This document shows, one piece after another, positions 12,592-23,334 of a stretch of DNA of 64,000 nucleotides. Each line of letters begins with the position of its first letter. The stretch's first letter is position 1. The notes beneath the pieces were generated by a model. The model was not told the origin of the DNA, made no database searches, and was given only the letters and a program-made list of their open reading frames with translations. Source of the stretch: Blumeriella jaapii (taxonomy: Eukaryota; Ascomycota; Leotiomycetes; Helotiales; Drepanopezizaceae). The stretch covers positions 2,542,001 through 2,606,000 of the forward strand of contig VWND01000001.1 in the NCBI GenBank assembly GCA_009599575.1, in the 5' to 3' direction. The translations under genes were made by a program, and so were the position numbers.

Positions 12592-13500
12592 ATGGCCAAA
12601 ATGGTCGCCCAATGCCACGCAGCGAAACAGCATCTAGAGCCTTTGACAACACACCGGCACAACCGCTCTCTTTCAAGTCTCTCCGCCGTCTCAGACACGA
12701 TTACTTTCCACTCCGCCCACGCCCACCAGCAGAACATGGAGTCACGCCAACCACATTCCACGCCGCAATCCCTAACCATCCCTCCTTTTTCTCACGACTC
12801 CTTCCACACGCCCTTCAGAGCCTCAAAACCCATGGGCGTCAACATGGCCCGTCAAGACGGCGGCTATGTCGAAGCCCCAGCCTCAGACTCCTCGCAACGA
12901 ACATCCACCAGCTCGGCACATAGCCGACGCCGAAGTCCTAGCACCACCGCCCGCCCGAAACGACGAAGAATCACAACAAACACCGGCAGCAGCACGTCCT
13001 CCACCCGCTCGACCCCCAAACGAGGTTCCCGCTCGTCCAGGCCGCTCCTCTCCTCCGGCTATGCCTCGTCCCACAATGCCCAGCGCTCTTACCAGTATCT
13101 ACACTTTTCCTTCCTCTCGACTCCCTCGCCAGACGCCGCGCCTGCTTCTCCGCCGCCGCCTCCAACTCCACCCCCAGCCACAGTGCAGTACTGGACGTCG
13201 GACTCCACGCGCCGGCTGGAATACGCCGCCATCGATGCCGCGAGCCGCGGCGTCCGGGGGTTCCTGATCAAGATAGCGCCGGACTGCATGTTGCCGGAGG
13301 ACTACAAGAGGACGCGCTTCTGCGAGGGGGATGACGACGACGCCGGGAGCGTGAGGAGATATCGGCTTAAGCTGCCAGAGGACGTAGATGAGAAGGCGGG
13401 GGGAAAGGGCTGTGCTTGCTCTTGGTTGAAGGGCACGACGATGAGGACGGTGCTTAGGCGCTGGATGGCGTTTGGCAGGAGAGGGAGGAAGGAGTGTTGA
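12592..13500 (+). CDS. Conserved hypothetical protein, disordered Ser/Arg/Pro-rich N-terminus
   Basis: Single open frame of 302 residues. Residues 1-190 are low complexity (Ser, Thr, Arg and Pro-rich, with KRRRIT near residue 125 that could be a nuclear localisation signal, and PPPPPTPPPA near 190). From about residue 197 the sequence becomes ordered, with YWTSDSTRRLEYAAIDAASR, GVRGFLIKIAPDCMLP, CEGDDDD and RRYRLKLPED, which looks like a genuine conserved fungal domain without a known function. A later ATG (residue 49, at 12736) is an equally good start because the conserved part is C-terminal. Codon use and the long stop-free frame support coding. I do not recognise a named family. Confidence 0.65.
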   Translation: MAKMVAQCHAAKQHLEPLTTHRHNRSLSSLSAVSDTITFHSAHAHQQNMESRQPHSTPQSLTIPPFSHDSFHTPFRASKPMGVNMARQDGGYVEAPASDSSQRTSTSSAHSRRRSPSTTARPKRRRITTNTGSSTSSTRSTPKRGSRSSRPLLSSGYASSHNAQRSYQYLHFSFLSTPSPDAAPASPPPPPTPPPATVQYWTSDSTRRLEYAAIDAASRGVRGFLIKIAPDCMLPEDYKRTRFCEGDDDDAGSVRRYRLKLPEDVDEKAGGKGCACSWLKGTTMRTVLRRWMAFGRRGRKEC

Positions 13501-13640
13501 GATTGTGGGCGTGTTGGGCTTGATGTGGATGCCTTGGTGTTGCTGGAAAACACAAACACACATTTCACGACCATTTGTCTCGAGTTTAGCGCCGGGGGGC
13601 GAGGAGCAGAGGAAGCGAGGAGCGGGATATACGCATGATA

Positions 13641-13726
13641 CCCGTGGCGGTTGACGGCCACAGCAACTACAGAAGATGAGACACCCATGGCGGTGGACGG
13701 CCACAGCAACTACAGAAGATGAGATA
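13641..13726. repeat. 43-bp tandem duplication
   Basis: 13641-13683 and 13684-13726 are adjacent direct copies differing at about three positions, sharing GACGGCCACAGCAACTACAG. The repeat lies in the 3' flank of the preceding gene. Confidence 0.85.
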
Positions 13727-14701
13727 CGATGCATGAACACAGCAGAGGAAGAAGCGTTTGTTTATGGAGTATTGGATGATACCATTTTGGACGCAGGCAT
13801 TTTGAACAGAGCGGAGCATGAGCAGATGGGAAAGGACATCTAGGCCGGAGTTTTTCTTTTGTTAGGGACAGCTTGGTACTACAGAATAACGCACTACATA
13901 ACAGAACAACGATCGGAAGGTCACTGGAAGCAGATGAGATCAGCCTTTGCAATCCTTCCCCCACGGCCAACACAGCTTTCGTGTCTTCATCCTAGCATCC
14001 TGTCATCAGTTAGCCTTTCACGATGTTCTTCTCAACCAGCCCCCATCCACTTTTCTCTTGCCCCAGCGTCATCATGACGCGGTCAATTGGGGACGGGTCA
14101 AGACGACTAACGCACAGCGAGCTACCCGTCAAATCTGGTAACGAGCGGGGAAGTAAACACCACCTCGCTTAGCAACCCGACTTGCAACACCACCCACATC
14201 TTTGCTTGCCACAGGGTCGCCATCGCAGCCAAGCTCGTCGCTGACAGGGGTAGGGCGCACGAGGACATTGAAGGAGGATTATCAAAGCAGCAGATGTGGG
14301 AGGAGGCAGTTTCAGATCGCATCCATCCTCTCGCCACTGGCAAGGGGGTTCCTGGGTGGAATGGGAATGCTTCCGATCCCGTCCGGTTCCTTCTCTCGCA
14401 AGGAAGGCCTCTTCGTAGATGTGTTGAGGCCCTTTTGCCTCCTCCAGGATGCCTTGTTGCTGTAGATCCTGTGGGCGGATGGGACAGGTAGAAAGGAGTG
14501 GATGTACCGAGAAATGCCGTCACATGCTCGAATCCCTATTAAGCAGGACGGAGAGTGCATGATATGATGTTGGCGGGTTCGGGGATGGATTGGCCTTGAA
14601 ACGCTTGGTTTATTATTATGTAGTAGTAGTCCATAACGTACACAGCTTGATGACCATCTCTGCCGCAAGATTCATGACCCGATACGATCTTTCCGCTGGA
14701 C
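13727..14701. other. Gene-free intergenic stretch
   Basis: No convincing coding region, only short overlapping frames. It separates convergent genes and probably contains their 3' untranslated regions. Confidence 0.5.
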
Positions 14702-16008
14702 TCACACCGCCTCTTCAGAATCATGCCTTTGAGGTCCCAGCAGGGCGCTCTCCTCGTCCACCACAGTCTTCTGATCCTCCTTAGACGGCGTGGGCGGCGG
14801 CTGCAACGCCGACCAAAGCGTACCCGCAATCACAATAAGGCCCCCAACCAAACTCCACACCCCAGGAATCACGCCCCAGATGAGCCAGTCGAAGCCCAGG
14901 GCAAACAGCACCTGCGTGTACAGCATGCTCGTCGCTTTGCTCGTCTTATCGATCTGCAAGCCGGCCGTGAGCGAGAACTGCAGCCCGAAGCCCATGACGC
15001 CCAGGGCGAGCAGCAGCAGCCACTCGGGCGCGCCGGCCGGCATCACAAAGCCAATGTCGGGGATGACGAGCAGCGCGACGGCCGAGGCGGCGCTGCCCAG
15101 GAAGGCGAAGTAGTTCACGGGCAGCAGGGCGTGGGCGCGGGCGCCGATGATGCGGATCGTGATGTAGGCGCCCGAGGCGCCGAGCACGCCGAGAAGGGAC
15201 ACGATGATGGCGAGGAGGCGCTGCGTCGGCGAGACCTCGTCGACGGGGCCGGCGTGGAGGACCTTGATCGTGTCGTCGACGGGCCGAAGATGCTCTCCGG
15301 GTGCGCGATGAAGACGACGCCGACGAGGGCCACGAGCCCGGCGAGGAGGTCTTTGCGGTGGAAGGGCTGCTTGAGCACGACCGAGCAGGCCCACGCGGTG
15401 ACGATGGGGACGAGGAAGCGGATGACGGTTGATTCCCCGAGGGGGATGTAGTGGACCGAGTCTGGGGACGCGGTTAGCCAGGCTCTGTCTAAGGTAGGTA
15501 GGTACCTAGGTAGGTAGGTAGGTAGGTAGGTAGGTAGTAGGTATGTAGGCATGCGTGTGAGCGAGGAAAACTGACAGTACAAGCAAAACAGCCCGAAGAA
15601 GCCAGACATCGCTCGCAGCACCAGCCAGCCGCGAATGGCCGGGTCGCCGAAGGGGAACCCAGGGACCTTTTTCCACCACATGTATGTGGTGCTCAAGACG
15701 AAAGTCACCCCCAGACGCGCAATCATCACCTATCGCGCGGGCGTGAGCTGCTGACCGCGCACCTGAACCGCGAGGAGAGGATGTGCTCTGGGCTCTCGTA
15801 CCTGGAAGGGATGCATGCCGTTGCCCCCATGGCCTTGCTGCAGAAAGCGGACAATCGCATCGGTTGCGGATCCGAAGAACATGGAAAAGAGAATGAGCAT
15901 GGCGCCTTTGTTGTTTTGCCATGCTCGCTTCCACACGCCCTGCAGAGGCTCGGGTTTGGCGGACGCGCCCTCGGCATGCGTCTCGCCAGTGCTGTGCTGG
16001 CGCGCCAT
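14702..16008 (-). CDS. EamA/DMT-superfamily membrane permease (frame interrupted once)
   Basis: Three exons: 16008-15802, 15729-15576 and 15461-14702. Introns 15801-15730 (GTACGA..ATAG) and 15575-15462 (GTCAGT..CCAG). The protein has about ten membrane segments in two EamA repeats: NKGAMLILFSMFFGSATDAI, TVIRFLVPIVTAWACSVVLK, ALVGVVFIAHPESIFG, then ASGAYITIRIIGARAHALLP, WLLLLALGVMGFGLQFSLTA and a last repeat ending in a polar DEESALLG tail. This is the fungal DMT family of metabolite transporters; the substrate is unknown. The frame changes between HPESIFG and PVDDTIKVL at about 15281-15286. Adding one nucleotide in the C run (GGGCC on the plus strand) restores 373 residues. No intron fits there, so this is either a 1-nt deletion or an assembly error. 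Divergent from the heme lyase gene. Confidence 0.8.
15492..15539. repeat. TAGG tetranucleotide tract inside an intron
   Basis: About ten imperfect TAGG units within the second intron of the DMT permease gene. Similar GGTA/CCTA runs occur at 39543-39568 and 40020-40044. Confidence 0.9.
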
Positions 16009-16902
16009 TGGGATGGACGGACGAACTTTACGTTGGGACTGATCTACTGTGTAGAGTTTTGTAAACCAAAATAGAAGATGAGAATCTGGAATCGGGATAC
16101 GAAATGATGGTCGAACAAGATGGGGAAACATGTAGGACTGCCCGGCTTTTCTGTTCTCCACCCCGCCTTTGACTTTTTCACCCCTCAGCTGGACCGCTGT
16201 TTATAGTTCATGCGGTACATCACGAGGGCTCTCTTCGAGCTGGCATTTCGTGTCTCGGACAGAGCAAAGACAGTGTGCATCAACACCGACTGCTCGGCCT
16301 CGGGGTCATCTGCTCGTGCGAGAAAGGCCTTCTTCGGCTTCGGCGTCGGGGTCGAGAACCATGAGAGGCTGAGGTCGTCGCGTCGCCTTTTGCAGTAGCT
16401 CTTAGGAACAGTAGAGAGAGGATCGAGCATCGAGCATCGAGTATCGAGTATCGAGCATCGAGGAAATTTGTGCCTTTGTTGACTTTCACGTTTTTTGGAC
16501 AAAAGGGGCTCGCTTGGCTCCCTTCCTTCACCGCAGCGGAAAGAGTCGGGGCGAGTGGCAGAATGAAAGTCTTCGACATCCGCATCGTGACATCTCGCCT
16601 CATCCTCCTCATCACCAGAACATCTCGCACCACGACCACGCCTCCAGCATCACTTTGACTCCAGCACCACTTTGACGCCCTTTCTCTCCTCCTCCTGTAC
16701 TCCTCGAGTTGAGGACCGGTTCCTCTCCATCCTATCGCCGCGACGACACTATGGGCTGGTTCTGGGCAGACTCCCACGCCGCGGCCGTGAACACTAGAAA
16801 TGCGCCTCATGCCATGCCAGCAGATAGCAAGGCCTCGCCTCCGGTATATATGCTCAAGCATCTCTCTCTGATCTGTCTAACATCTCCCAGCCCTCATGTC
16901 CC
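16009..16902. promoter_or_regulatory. Divergent intergenic region (DMT permease / heme lyase)
   Basis: 894 bp between two divergent starts. It contains about six copies of a 7-bp unit (ATCGAGC/T) at 16424-16462. A TATATA element near 16845 lies about 60 bp upstream of the heme lyase ATG. No gene supported inside. Confidence 0.5.
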
Positions 16903-17805
16903 ATGCACCACAGCTCCGCCGCCATCGCCATCGCCAACGCCAACGCGCCCACGCCCGCCGCCGAGTCCGCCTGTCCCTACACGCCGCCAGACGCCGCAGC
17001 GTCGCCCTCGAACAGCGCTTCGAAGTACGCCAAGTACAATCCCCTGAACTACATGTTCTCCGAGCTCTCCCAGGACCGCGCCGCGAACCAGACCATCGCT
17101 CTGCCGACGGAGCGCGAGCCCTCCACGATTCCCAAGGGCAGCGGAGAGGGCAACTGGGAGTACCCGTCGCCGCAGCAGATGTACAATGCGCTCTTGCGGA
17201 AGGGACACACGGATACCGACGCGACGGCGGTGGAGGCCATGGTCTCGGTGCACAACTTCTTGAACGAGGGCGCCTGGGCGGAGATCGTGGAGTGGGAGCG
17301 CAGGTTCGGGCGCGGACTGGTGCAGGGCTGGCAGAGTTGCAAGAGGGGCGAGAAGGGGTCTCTGGCTGGCGCCCATCTGGACGCGGGCGCCAACGTGGAC
17401 GAGGTCGTCCAGCCGAAACTGATCAGGTTCATGGGACGGCCGAAGGAGATGACGCCCAAGGCGGCCATGGTACAGCTGCTGGGCTGGTTGTATCCGGCTG
17501 CTTATGCGTAGGTTCTGCGTGTGCCCGAGAAAGAGGCCCAGCGCGTACTGACCCGGTGCAGGACGGAACCTCCTTTCGACCGCCACGATTGGTTTGTGCA
17601 GAGAGAGGTGGCGGGCAAGAAGAAGGAGATCAGATACGTGATTGACTATTACTCGGCGCCGGACGACGCCGACGGCGAGCCAGTCTTCCACCTCGATGTA
17701 CGACCTGCCATCACGCCGACGGCTGCTGTCGAGAGACTCATGCGATGGGGTGGCGATGTATGGTACCGGGCCTCCGGGGCGTCTGTCAGGGAGACGGGAA
17801 ACTGA
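16903..17805 (+). CDS. Cytochrome c heme lyase (holocytochrome c synthase)
   Basis: Two exons, 16903-17507 and 17562-17805, with intron GTAGGT..TGCAG. 282 residues, normal for the family. It attaches heme covalently to apocytochrome c in the mitochondrial intermembrane space. Hallmarks are a Cys-Pro heme-regulatory motif (C24-P25), [49 protein letters not shown] (in the region that carries the heme-ligand His of human HCCS), [37 protein letters not shown] and [11 protein letters not shown]. The splice joins ..YPAAYA to [10 protein letters not shown] in frame. The ATG at 16896, 7 nt upstream, is out of frame. I cannot tell from sequence alone whether it serves cytochrome c, c1 or both. Confidence 0.93.
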
Positions 17806-18166
17806 ACGCGTTGGACGATGCTTGTACGACTACTGAGCGACGAATTCTGCGGGCGTGATGGGCGTGGGATGGCCGTATGCTCGATGGTGATGTCTTCCTG
17901 GCGTTGGTTTTGTACACCACTCTTCTCGTACTATATTATTTGACACCAGGACCTCTAACTTTTCACCTGCCACACGTCGAATATGGCTCTCTCCCGTCTC
18001 GATATTCTCATCTCTAGGCAAATCATCTGGTTTGCCTTGGCCGTGAATTGGCACGTGTTTTGGGGTTTTGGATCTTCTGCGAGAACGGACAATAGCTCCT
18101 CTTCAATCCCCCACTCTCAACTCTTCTCACAACCAAGCAACCGCAATACAACAGCGCAAGAAAGAA
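17806..18166. other. Short intergenic region
   Basis: 361 bp between tandem genes, the likely terminator of the heme lyase gene and promoter of HRI1. No motif that I can assign with confidence. Confidence 0.5.
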
Positions 18167-19020
18167 ATGGCCAAACCCTTCGTTTCCCAACGCAAGTCCA
18201 TCAAATGGGGCGTAAGTCTCCCGCGCCCCAGGTCAGTGCCAATTGACATACAGACCAGGACGGCCCAGCAGGCGAAGATACTGAGTACGTCTTCCCTCTC
18301 CGTAGCTATCTACACCACCTCATGCTGACGGCCGGCCCCCAGCACCCTCGTCCTCACCACCGCCGGCAAACACTTCGTCGATATCCGCGTCTACCTTCCC
18401 CAAAGTCCCTCCGAGCCCTCCCTCCCATCCTCGACACCCCTCCCGCGCTCGCGCCTCGAATGGGGTTTCGCGGGCACCTCCCACCCCACGCCCGCCGTGT
18501 ACTCGAAGAAGGGCGAGCTGGAGAGGCCGGCGCATACCGTGTGGACGCACTGGGTCGATAGCAGGACGACCGAGGAGTGCGCGACGAGGGCGACATGTTT
18601 CCGCAGCCTCGTGGCGAGACGTTGGAGTACGGTGCGATGGTCAATCCTGCGACGGGCAAGGAGGAGAGGTACGAGGAGTGCTGGGTTGATCTCGAGGCTG
18701 GGGCTGTGGATGGGGAGCAAGAGTGCCAGAGCTGGGTTTTTAGGGCTGAGGATCGAGAGGGGGGTGTGAGGGGGGTGATGGCGAGGGTGGGACGGTACGT
18801 CCAGGCTGTCGTGCGGAGGGGCGAGGAGTTTGGTGTTGCGAGGTGGATGTGGAGTGCTGAGATGGGATGGGCGTCGACGGTGGAGATTGGGAGGGCGGAG
18901 GTCCCTGGTGAGTTGTTGACGGCGGTGGAGGTGAAGCCGGGGGAGAAGCGTGTGGGTAGTGATGGCTTGCAATGGAGCTGTGTTGAAAGCTTCGCTTGGC
19001 ATGAGAAGATGGAAACATAG
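18167..19020 (+). CDS. HRI1-family protein (frame interrupted once)
   Basis: Exons 18167-18211, 18259-18284 and 18343-19020. Introns GTAAGT..CCAG and GTACGT..CCAG. Begins MAKPFVSQRKSIKWG, then DGPAGEDTDTLVLTTAGKHF, VDIRVYLP, LEWGFAGTS, HTVWTHWVDSRT, RDEGDMFPQP, NPATGKEERYEECWVDLE and VMARVGRYVQAVVRRGEEF. This matches the fungal HRI1 family; the yeast member binds the casein kinase Hrr25, and its function is poorly known. The frame moves from SRTTEE to VRDEGDMF at 18572-18583; one added G gives TTEEVRDEGDMF and 249 residues. No intron fits. Either a true 1-nt deletion, which would truncate the protein near residue 105, or an assembly error. Confidence 0.8.
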
Positions 19021-19445
19021 GTATTGTTCACCGTCATGTCGATTGCTGTTTTGTCATTGACCTTGGTCTTAGGTTGGCTTTGGCTTGTTTGGCCGGCGTG
19101 GTGTCCTCGAGCGGATTACCCTCATATGATTGCTTCGCAGGCACTGCGTCCCCATGGTTATTACATCTTGGTCTCATCTTCCAAACGCCCTTTCGAGAGG
19201 GGATTTCTCTCGTGTGTCTTCCACTTTCAAGTGTCTATTATCACCTTCTACCAAGTGGCGAGGACATCGCCTCGAGCAAATGCTTTCACAGCGTGTCCCT
19301 TGCACCTCTTTTCGGTCTATTTGCACATTTCCTCGCTCTTTGCCTGTTCCCACATGAGCCGTCACCTCATGAAGGCTATAGCCTCTGAGTGGGCTACGAA
19401 GCCGCCATCCCCAAACTGCTTCTTGACCTTCTGCTGCCACATCAT
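19021..19445. other. Convergent intergenic region
   Basis: Between the convergent HRI1 and cyclase-like genes. No gene supported; probably 3' untranslated sequence of both. Confidence 0.5.
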
Positions 19446-20721
19446 TCAATCATACCAGAGGCTGACAGCGCAGCATCCGCCATCACCAATCTCGACCTTT
19501 GCAACAGGTCCGGCAGTCATCCCGTCCGTCCCATTCTGCACTCGCCAAATCTCCACGTACCCGAATGGATATTCAGAAAACGCCATCCACTCGTCGCTAA
19601 ACGGCGCTGGCATGGTCTGATGCGTCGTGCCTCCAACGCTGGAAGTAGGAACATGGAATACCCGCTCCTGGATGCTCCCGTCCTCCTCCAAGGCAAAGCC
19701 GGATACGTACCCGACCCAATCGCTCTTATTGTCGGCCCGCGTGGAGGCCCAGAGGAGGTTGTTGCTGCTGGACAACATGACTTCTGCGGACCAAAAGCCC
19801 TCGGGGTCATCCCCTGCGAAGCCCCAAGTCAGCGATAGATACATTTAAGCGAGAACGGGCGACGAGACGTGCCGTCAGCAAGCAGCGAATACTTAGCAAC
19901 CTCCGTCGTGGGCGCGCCTGTCGTCTGATCGAGAGAGTACAAGACGATTGTGTTCTCGGCCTCCATCAGCACGTACATGTAGTTGCCACGCGGATGCACC
20001 GCCAGATGCCTCGGATGGGCCTCCTCGCCCGACGCCTCGAGCACTGCTACGAGCTGCGCCGTGCCGTCCTCCAGCAGCCGGTGCGTCCACACCTGGTTCC
20101 GGTTCGTGTCGGCGGCGTACAGGCTTCTCTCGCCGGGCCCGAACGCCAGCCCGTGAATGCCCGACTCGGCTTCGTACGACCAGCTCTGCTCCATGTACGA
20201 CAAGGTCCCGTCCCCGTGTCCGCGCGGCGCGAACGCGCCGCCGCACGCTTGCGGGCCCGGCCACGACGCCGTGAAGGCGAGGTAGGGCGGGCGCGACATG
20301 GGCAGCAGGAAGGCCGAGGTGTGGTTCGCGCAGGCGCCGGTTGCGAGCAGCTGCGCGTCGGAGCGGAGGGAGCCGTCGTCGAGGATGGTGTAGCTCGACG
20401 TCTCGAGGACGCCGTAGCGCGTGCCGTAGATGTGTTTCTTCTCGTGCTATCCGTCGAGGCACATTGCTGTCAGCGGCGGCGAGTGGTGTCGTAGCGTGCT
20501 GGTTCGGATGGGTGGGGTGCTCTTACGTCGAACGCGATCCAGGCATGCGCGTTGTCTGCTTCAATCGTTTGGGTTTTGACGAGTGTCAGCATCTCGTCGT
20601 CGAACTCGAGGAGGTGGATCGACGCTGGGGGTGAGATGTTGCTCGTGTACAAACGATGGATTGCGGCCATGCCATTGCTGGCGAACAGCCATGGCACGAG
20701 GAAGAGGAGGGAAGGATGCAT
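19446..20721 (-). CDS. Carboxy-cis,cis-muconate cyclase-like seven-bladed propeller protein
   Basis: Exon 1 20721-20527, intron GTAAGA..ATAG, exon 2 from 20446. The start MHPSLLFLVPWLFASNG looks like a signal peptide, which is unusual for a catabolic cyclase. Propeller motifs follow: IHRLYTSN, IHLLEFDDEMLTLVKTQ, KKHIYGTRYGVLET, SGIHGLAFGPGERSLYAADT, NQVWTHRLLEDG, HPRHLAVHPRGNYMYVLMEA and TMPAPFSDEWMAF. These fit the lactonase/CMLE family (PF10282), whose fungal founder cyclises 3-carboxymuconate in protocatechuate breakdown. Between FSLK and GFAGDDPEGFW the frame changes at 19843-19813. Either a 29-nt intron (too short for comfort) or loss of one A in an A run near 19844; restoring it gives 398 residues. 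A secreted propeller of unknown substrate is the alternative to CMLE. Confidence 0.75.
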
Positions 20722-21801
20722 CGTGGCGGCAGATTTGTAAGATCTGCTGTTGATATACTGGTCTTTTCGCGATCAAGATGAACGACAACGGGGTCTGATG
20801 TGATGGATGGCGTGCGTACATCTTTATTTCTACTTCCATTCATCCCTTTCTTGGTCTCGCTAAGAATGTTGCGGAGAGAATCTTAGCTGCTGGAAAAGTA
20901 CTTATCCTCCGCCCATCCCACAACACACATAGAGAAGTCGACCCCCCGCGTGTCTGTCAATTATACTTTTCAGGGTCTTGGAACCTTGAAGGGCTATCTT
21001 GCCATCCAAGGGACTTCCTCTTGCGAACTGTAAGTCGTGGGGTTCTTACGTGCTGTAACTCTGGCTAACAACGATTGTGTTTTGTCACAACACTGGAAGA
21101 AGGAAAGACGTAGGCTACCTACGTACGCACGAGAGGTGGTTGACTGAAACTATCTCTTCCACTTTTGAAAGATCGTTCTGAGAGCATGTACAGACAGATC
21201 CTTGGCCACTATCTGACGAGCTTGAGATAAACTTTTGGCCCTCGCAAAAGCAGTGTTAAAGTTACTGGACGAGTCTCGGCTCCGCTTTCTCCCCGCTTGT
21301 TGTCCAGCATGAACACGTCGGCTTCAGACGGATATCGTATGATTCGTGTTCTTGGTTCTTGCGAGGGTTGAGCTCGCTTACAGTACCTTACCCGAGAGAA
21401 TCAAAACAAGCTTGGCGCACTGTGACTTTCTGGGTCCAATGCTGTACTCTACGAACCCGTACTCATGTCAAGCGATGTGTGTATTCGCTAGTTTACTGAT
21501 TTGGGGTATCTAACACCTGCGCATGGCAAAACAAGGTGTCGGTGGAAGAAGGGAAGTGAAGGCATCAGAGTTGCAACATCTTCTGCACATCACTTGGCCA
21601 AAGGTGTCTATCCAAGAAGCGGCGGTGAAGTGCGATCGAACCAAGGAGGGTTCGGCACAGCATGTCGATCAACAACACGGAGAGACCTCTTGCTTCGAAA
21701 ACGGCATCGAAGGTTTTCTTTACAGTCATCTTCACATGTTAGAAGTTAGGCTTCATCTTCATGTGAGTACATCCAAGTAACTTCGTGCTATTTCTCTCAC
21801 C
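20722..21801. other. Gene-free stretch
   Basis: About 1.1 kb upstream of the cyclase-like gene. Short frames only (the longest, 21523-21780, has no recognisable domain). No RNA gene seen. Confidence 0.5.
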
Positions 21802-22876
21802 TCAAGACTTAGATCCATCCCGTGAGCCAGCGTTTGAATGCGTGAGCGTCTGCTCCTCAGATACCGGGCTCGGCGCCCGCCGTTCTGAGCCCTGGGACGA
21901 GTGTGCCCACGCCGTCACGTCCCGTCTCTTTTGGAAAGTCATGGGCCTTCCCATCACACTCTCGGTGTCCGTCGCCATGGGAGCCATGTCGCCTAGCTGA
22001 CTCGCTATCCCGTGAGATTTTCTTTTCCGATCCTCTCGCAAGCGTGGACGGAGGCAGAATATGGCTACCGCGATGAGCGCTACTGCTATGACAACGCCGA
22101 CACCGATCACGGCATATTTCCAGACGCCTGAGCTGGTAGTGTTGGTAGGTTGTCGGCCACCACTCTCAGACGAAGCGCTCGTCTCGACCGGTAAGCCTGG
22201 AGAACCGCCCTGTGATCTGACGGATGGAGGTACCGAAGATCTTCGAGCGGACGACTCTTTCGCTGTCGCGGGGGAATCCACAGTTTGGATCGCTGCGTCG
22301 CCAGTAGAGGCTACCAGGACAGTTACATCTCCAGAAACCGTGCCACACCGATGAAGATACACGGGGGCCAAGTCTTGCGCGTCCGTGATCCGCATGTATC
22401 GGAAGCAATACGGGTCCGGGGATTTACTGTTGGCTTCTTGTCAGATCGAGGTAAGTGACTGGCGGATCGAGACGTGGTTACCAGTGAAGCACGCTCATCG
22501 AAGCCATGCTACAGACATCAGCCATGGCGCCCGTGCATGGATCCTGCCCTCCATTCCGACCAACGCAGGTGTAGATGATATCCGTGCAGGCGACTTGATT
22601 GCAGCAGCCTCCCGACTCCGCGGCGAACTGGTAGCCTGCTCCGCAACCGAGAGGAGAGTCTAGCAAGTCAGTGCCAGCCCATTCGCTGTGGACTTCATAC
22701 GTACTGGCGTCGCCACTGATATATCCGTACACGTTTGGCCCTGTATCGTCTTGTCTCGGTAGCAAGCGCTTTGGAACTTGAGGCTTGGGAGTGATGATCG
22801 GATCCACAGATGCCCTTGCCAATCCTGTGAAGTGGAAAGCTGCCAGCAGCGCAGTGAAGCTCCAGATTTCGAGCAT
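21802..22876 (-). CDS. Secreted-ectodomain, Cys-rich, single-pass membrane protein
   Basis: Exons 22876-22482 and 22426-21802, with intron GTAACC..ACAG joining SVLH-C-KSPDPYCFRY. 339 residues. Signal peptide at 1-23 (MLEIWSFTALLAAFHFTGLA), then a Cys-rich ectodomain (GCGAGYQFAAESGGCCNQVA, CTDIIYTCVGRNGG, DPCTGAMADVC, PYCFRY, LHRCG), a Ser/Thr/Pro-rich stalk, a transmembrane helix YAVIGVGVVIAVALIAVAIF and a basic-to-acidic cytosolic tail beginning RPRLREDRKRK. The architecture resembles Mid2/Wsc-type fungal cell-wall stress sensors, but the Cys pattern is not the classical WSC domain. This layout recurs in many ascomycete surface proteins without assigned function. Divergent from the patatin gene. 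Confidence 0.75.
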
Positions 22877-23334
22877 CGTGGGAAATCTAGTCGAGATTGT
22901 GTGTACTCAGACTCCATAGGCATGATGAGAGGCCAGGACAGATAGAAGACGAGGCAGGTGTTAAGCATAGCAGAACGGACTCCGGGCGAGGAAACGCCTT
23001 TGGGCTCCGATTGTGGTGGCTGTCGATACACGAGGCATATATACGCCTCAGCTGAACCAATATATGCTTGGCGCCTGGTCGGTGGCCAAATCCGGGCATC
23101 CTTTCAGCCTATGTTACCACGACTTACACCGCACAAACACTGCAGGAGGGGGCGATATACGAGGTGATTGGGATACAGGGCATATCTGCTAAGGAAGCGA
23201 GATGGTTGCACTTCCAGCTTGTGCTTCCTGACAGAACCTGTGGCACGTACATTCCAGAAGAAACACCAGTATAACAGTCGTCGTCGAGAATCTGGCACGA
23301 CCAATTTCCTACCATTTGGAAGGTTGAGTTCAGG
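22877..23334. promoter_or_regulatory. Divergent promoter region (Cys-rich membrane protein / patatin)
   Basis: 458 bp between opposing start codons. AT-rich TATATACG near 23039 and GATATACG near 23154 could be core promoter elements. No gene supported. Confidence 0.4.

Noticed and set aside
15492..15539. TAGG run as a telomere-like repeat
   Set aside because: The unit is TAGG, not TTAGGG. It lies inside an intron, and similar runs elsewhere are ordinary microsatellites.
16894..17691. 265-residue minus-strand frame
   Set aside because: Antisense shadow of cytochrome c heme lyase.
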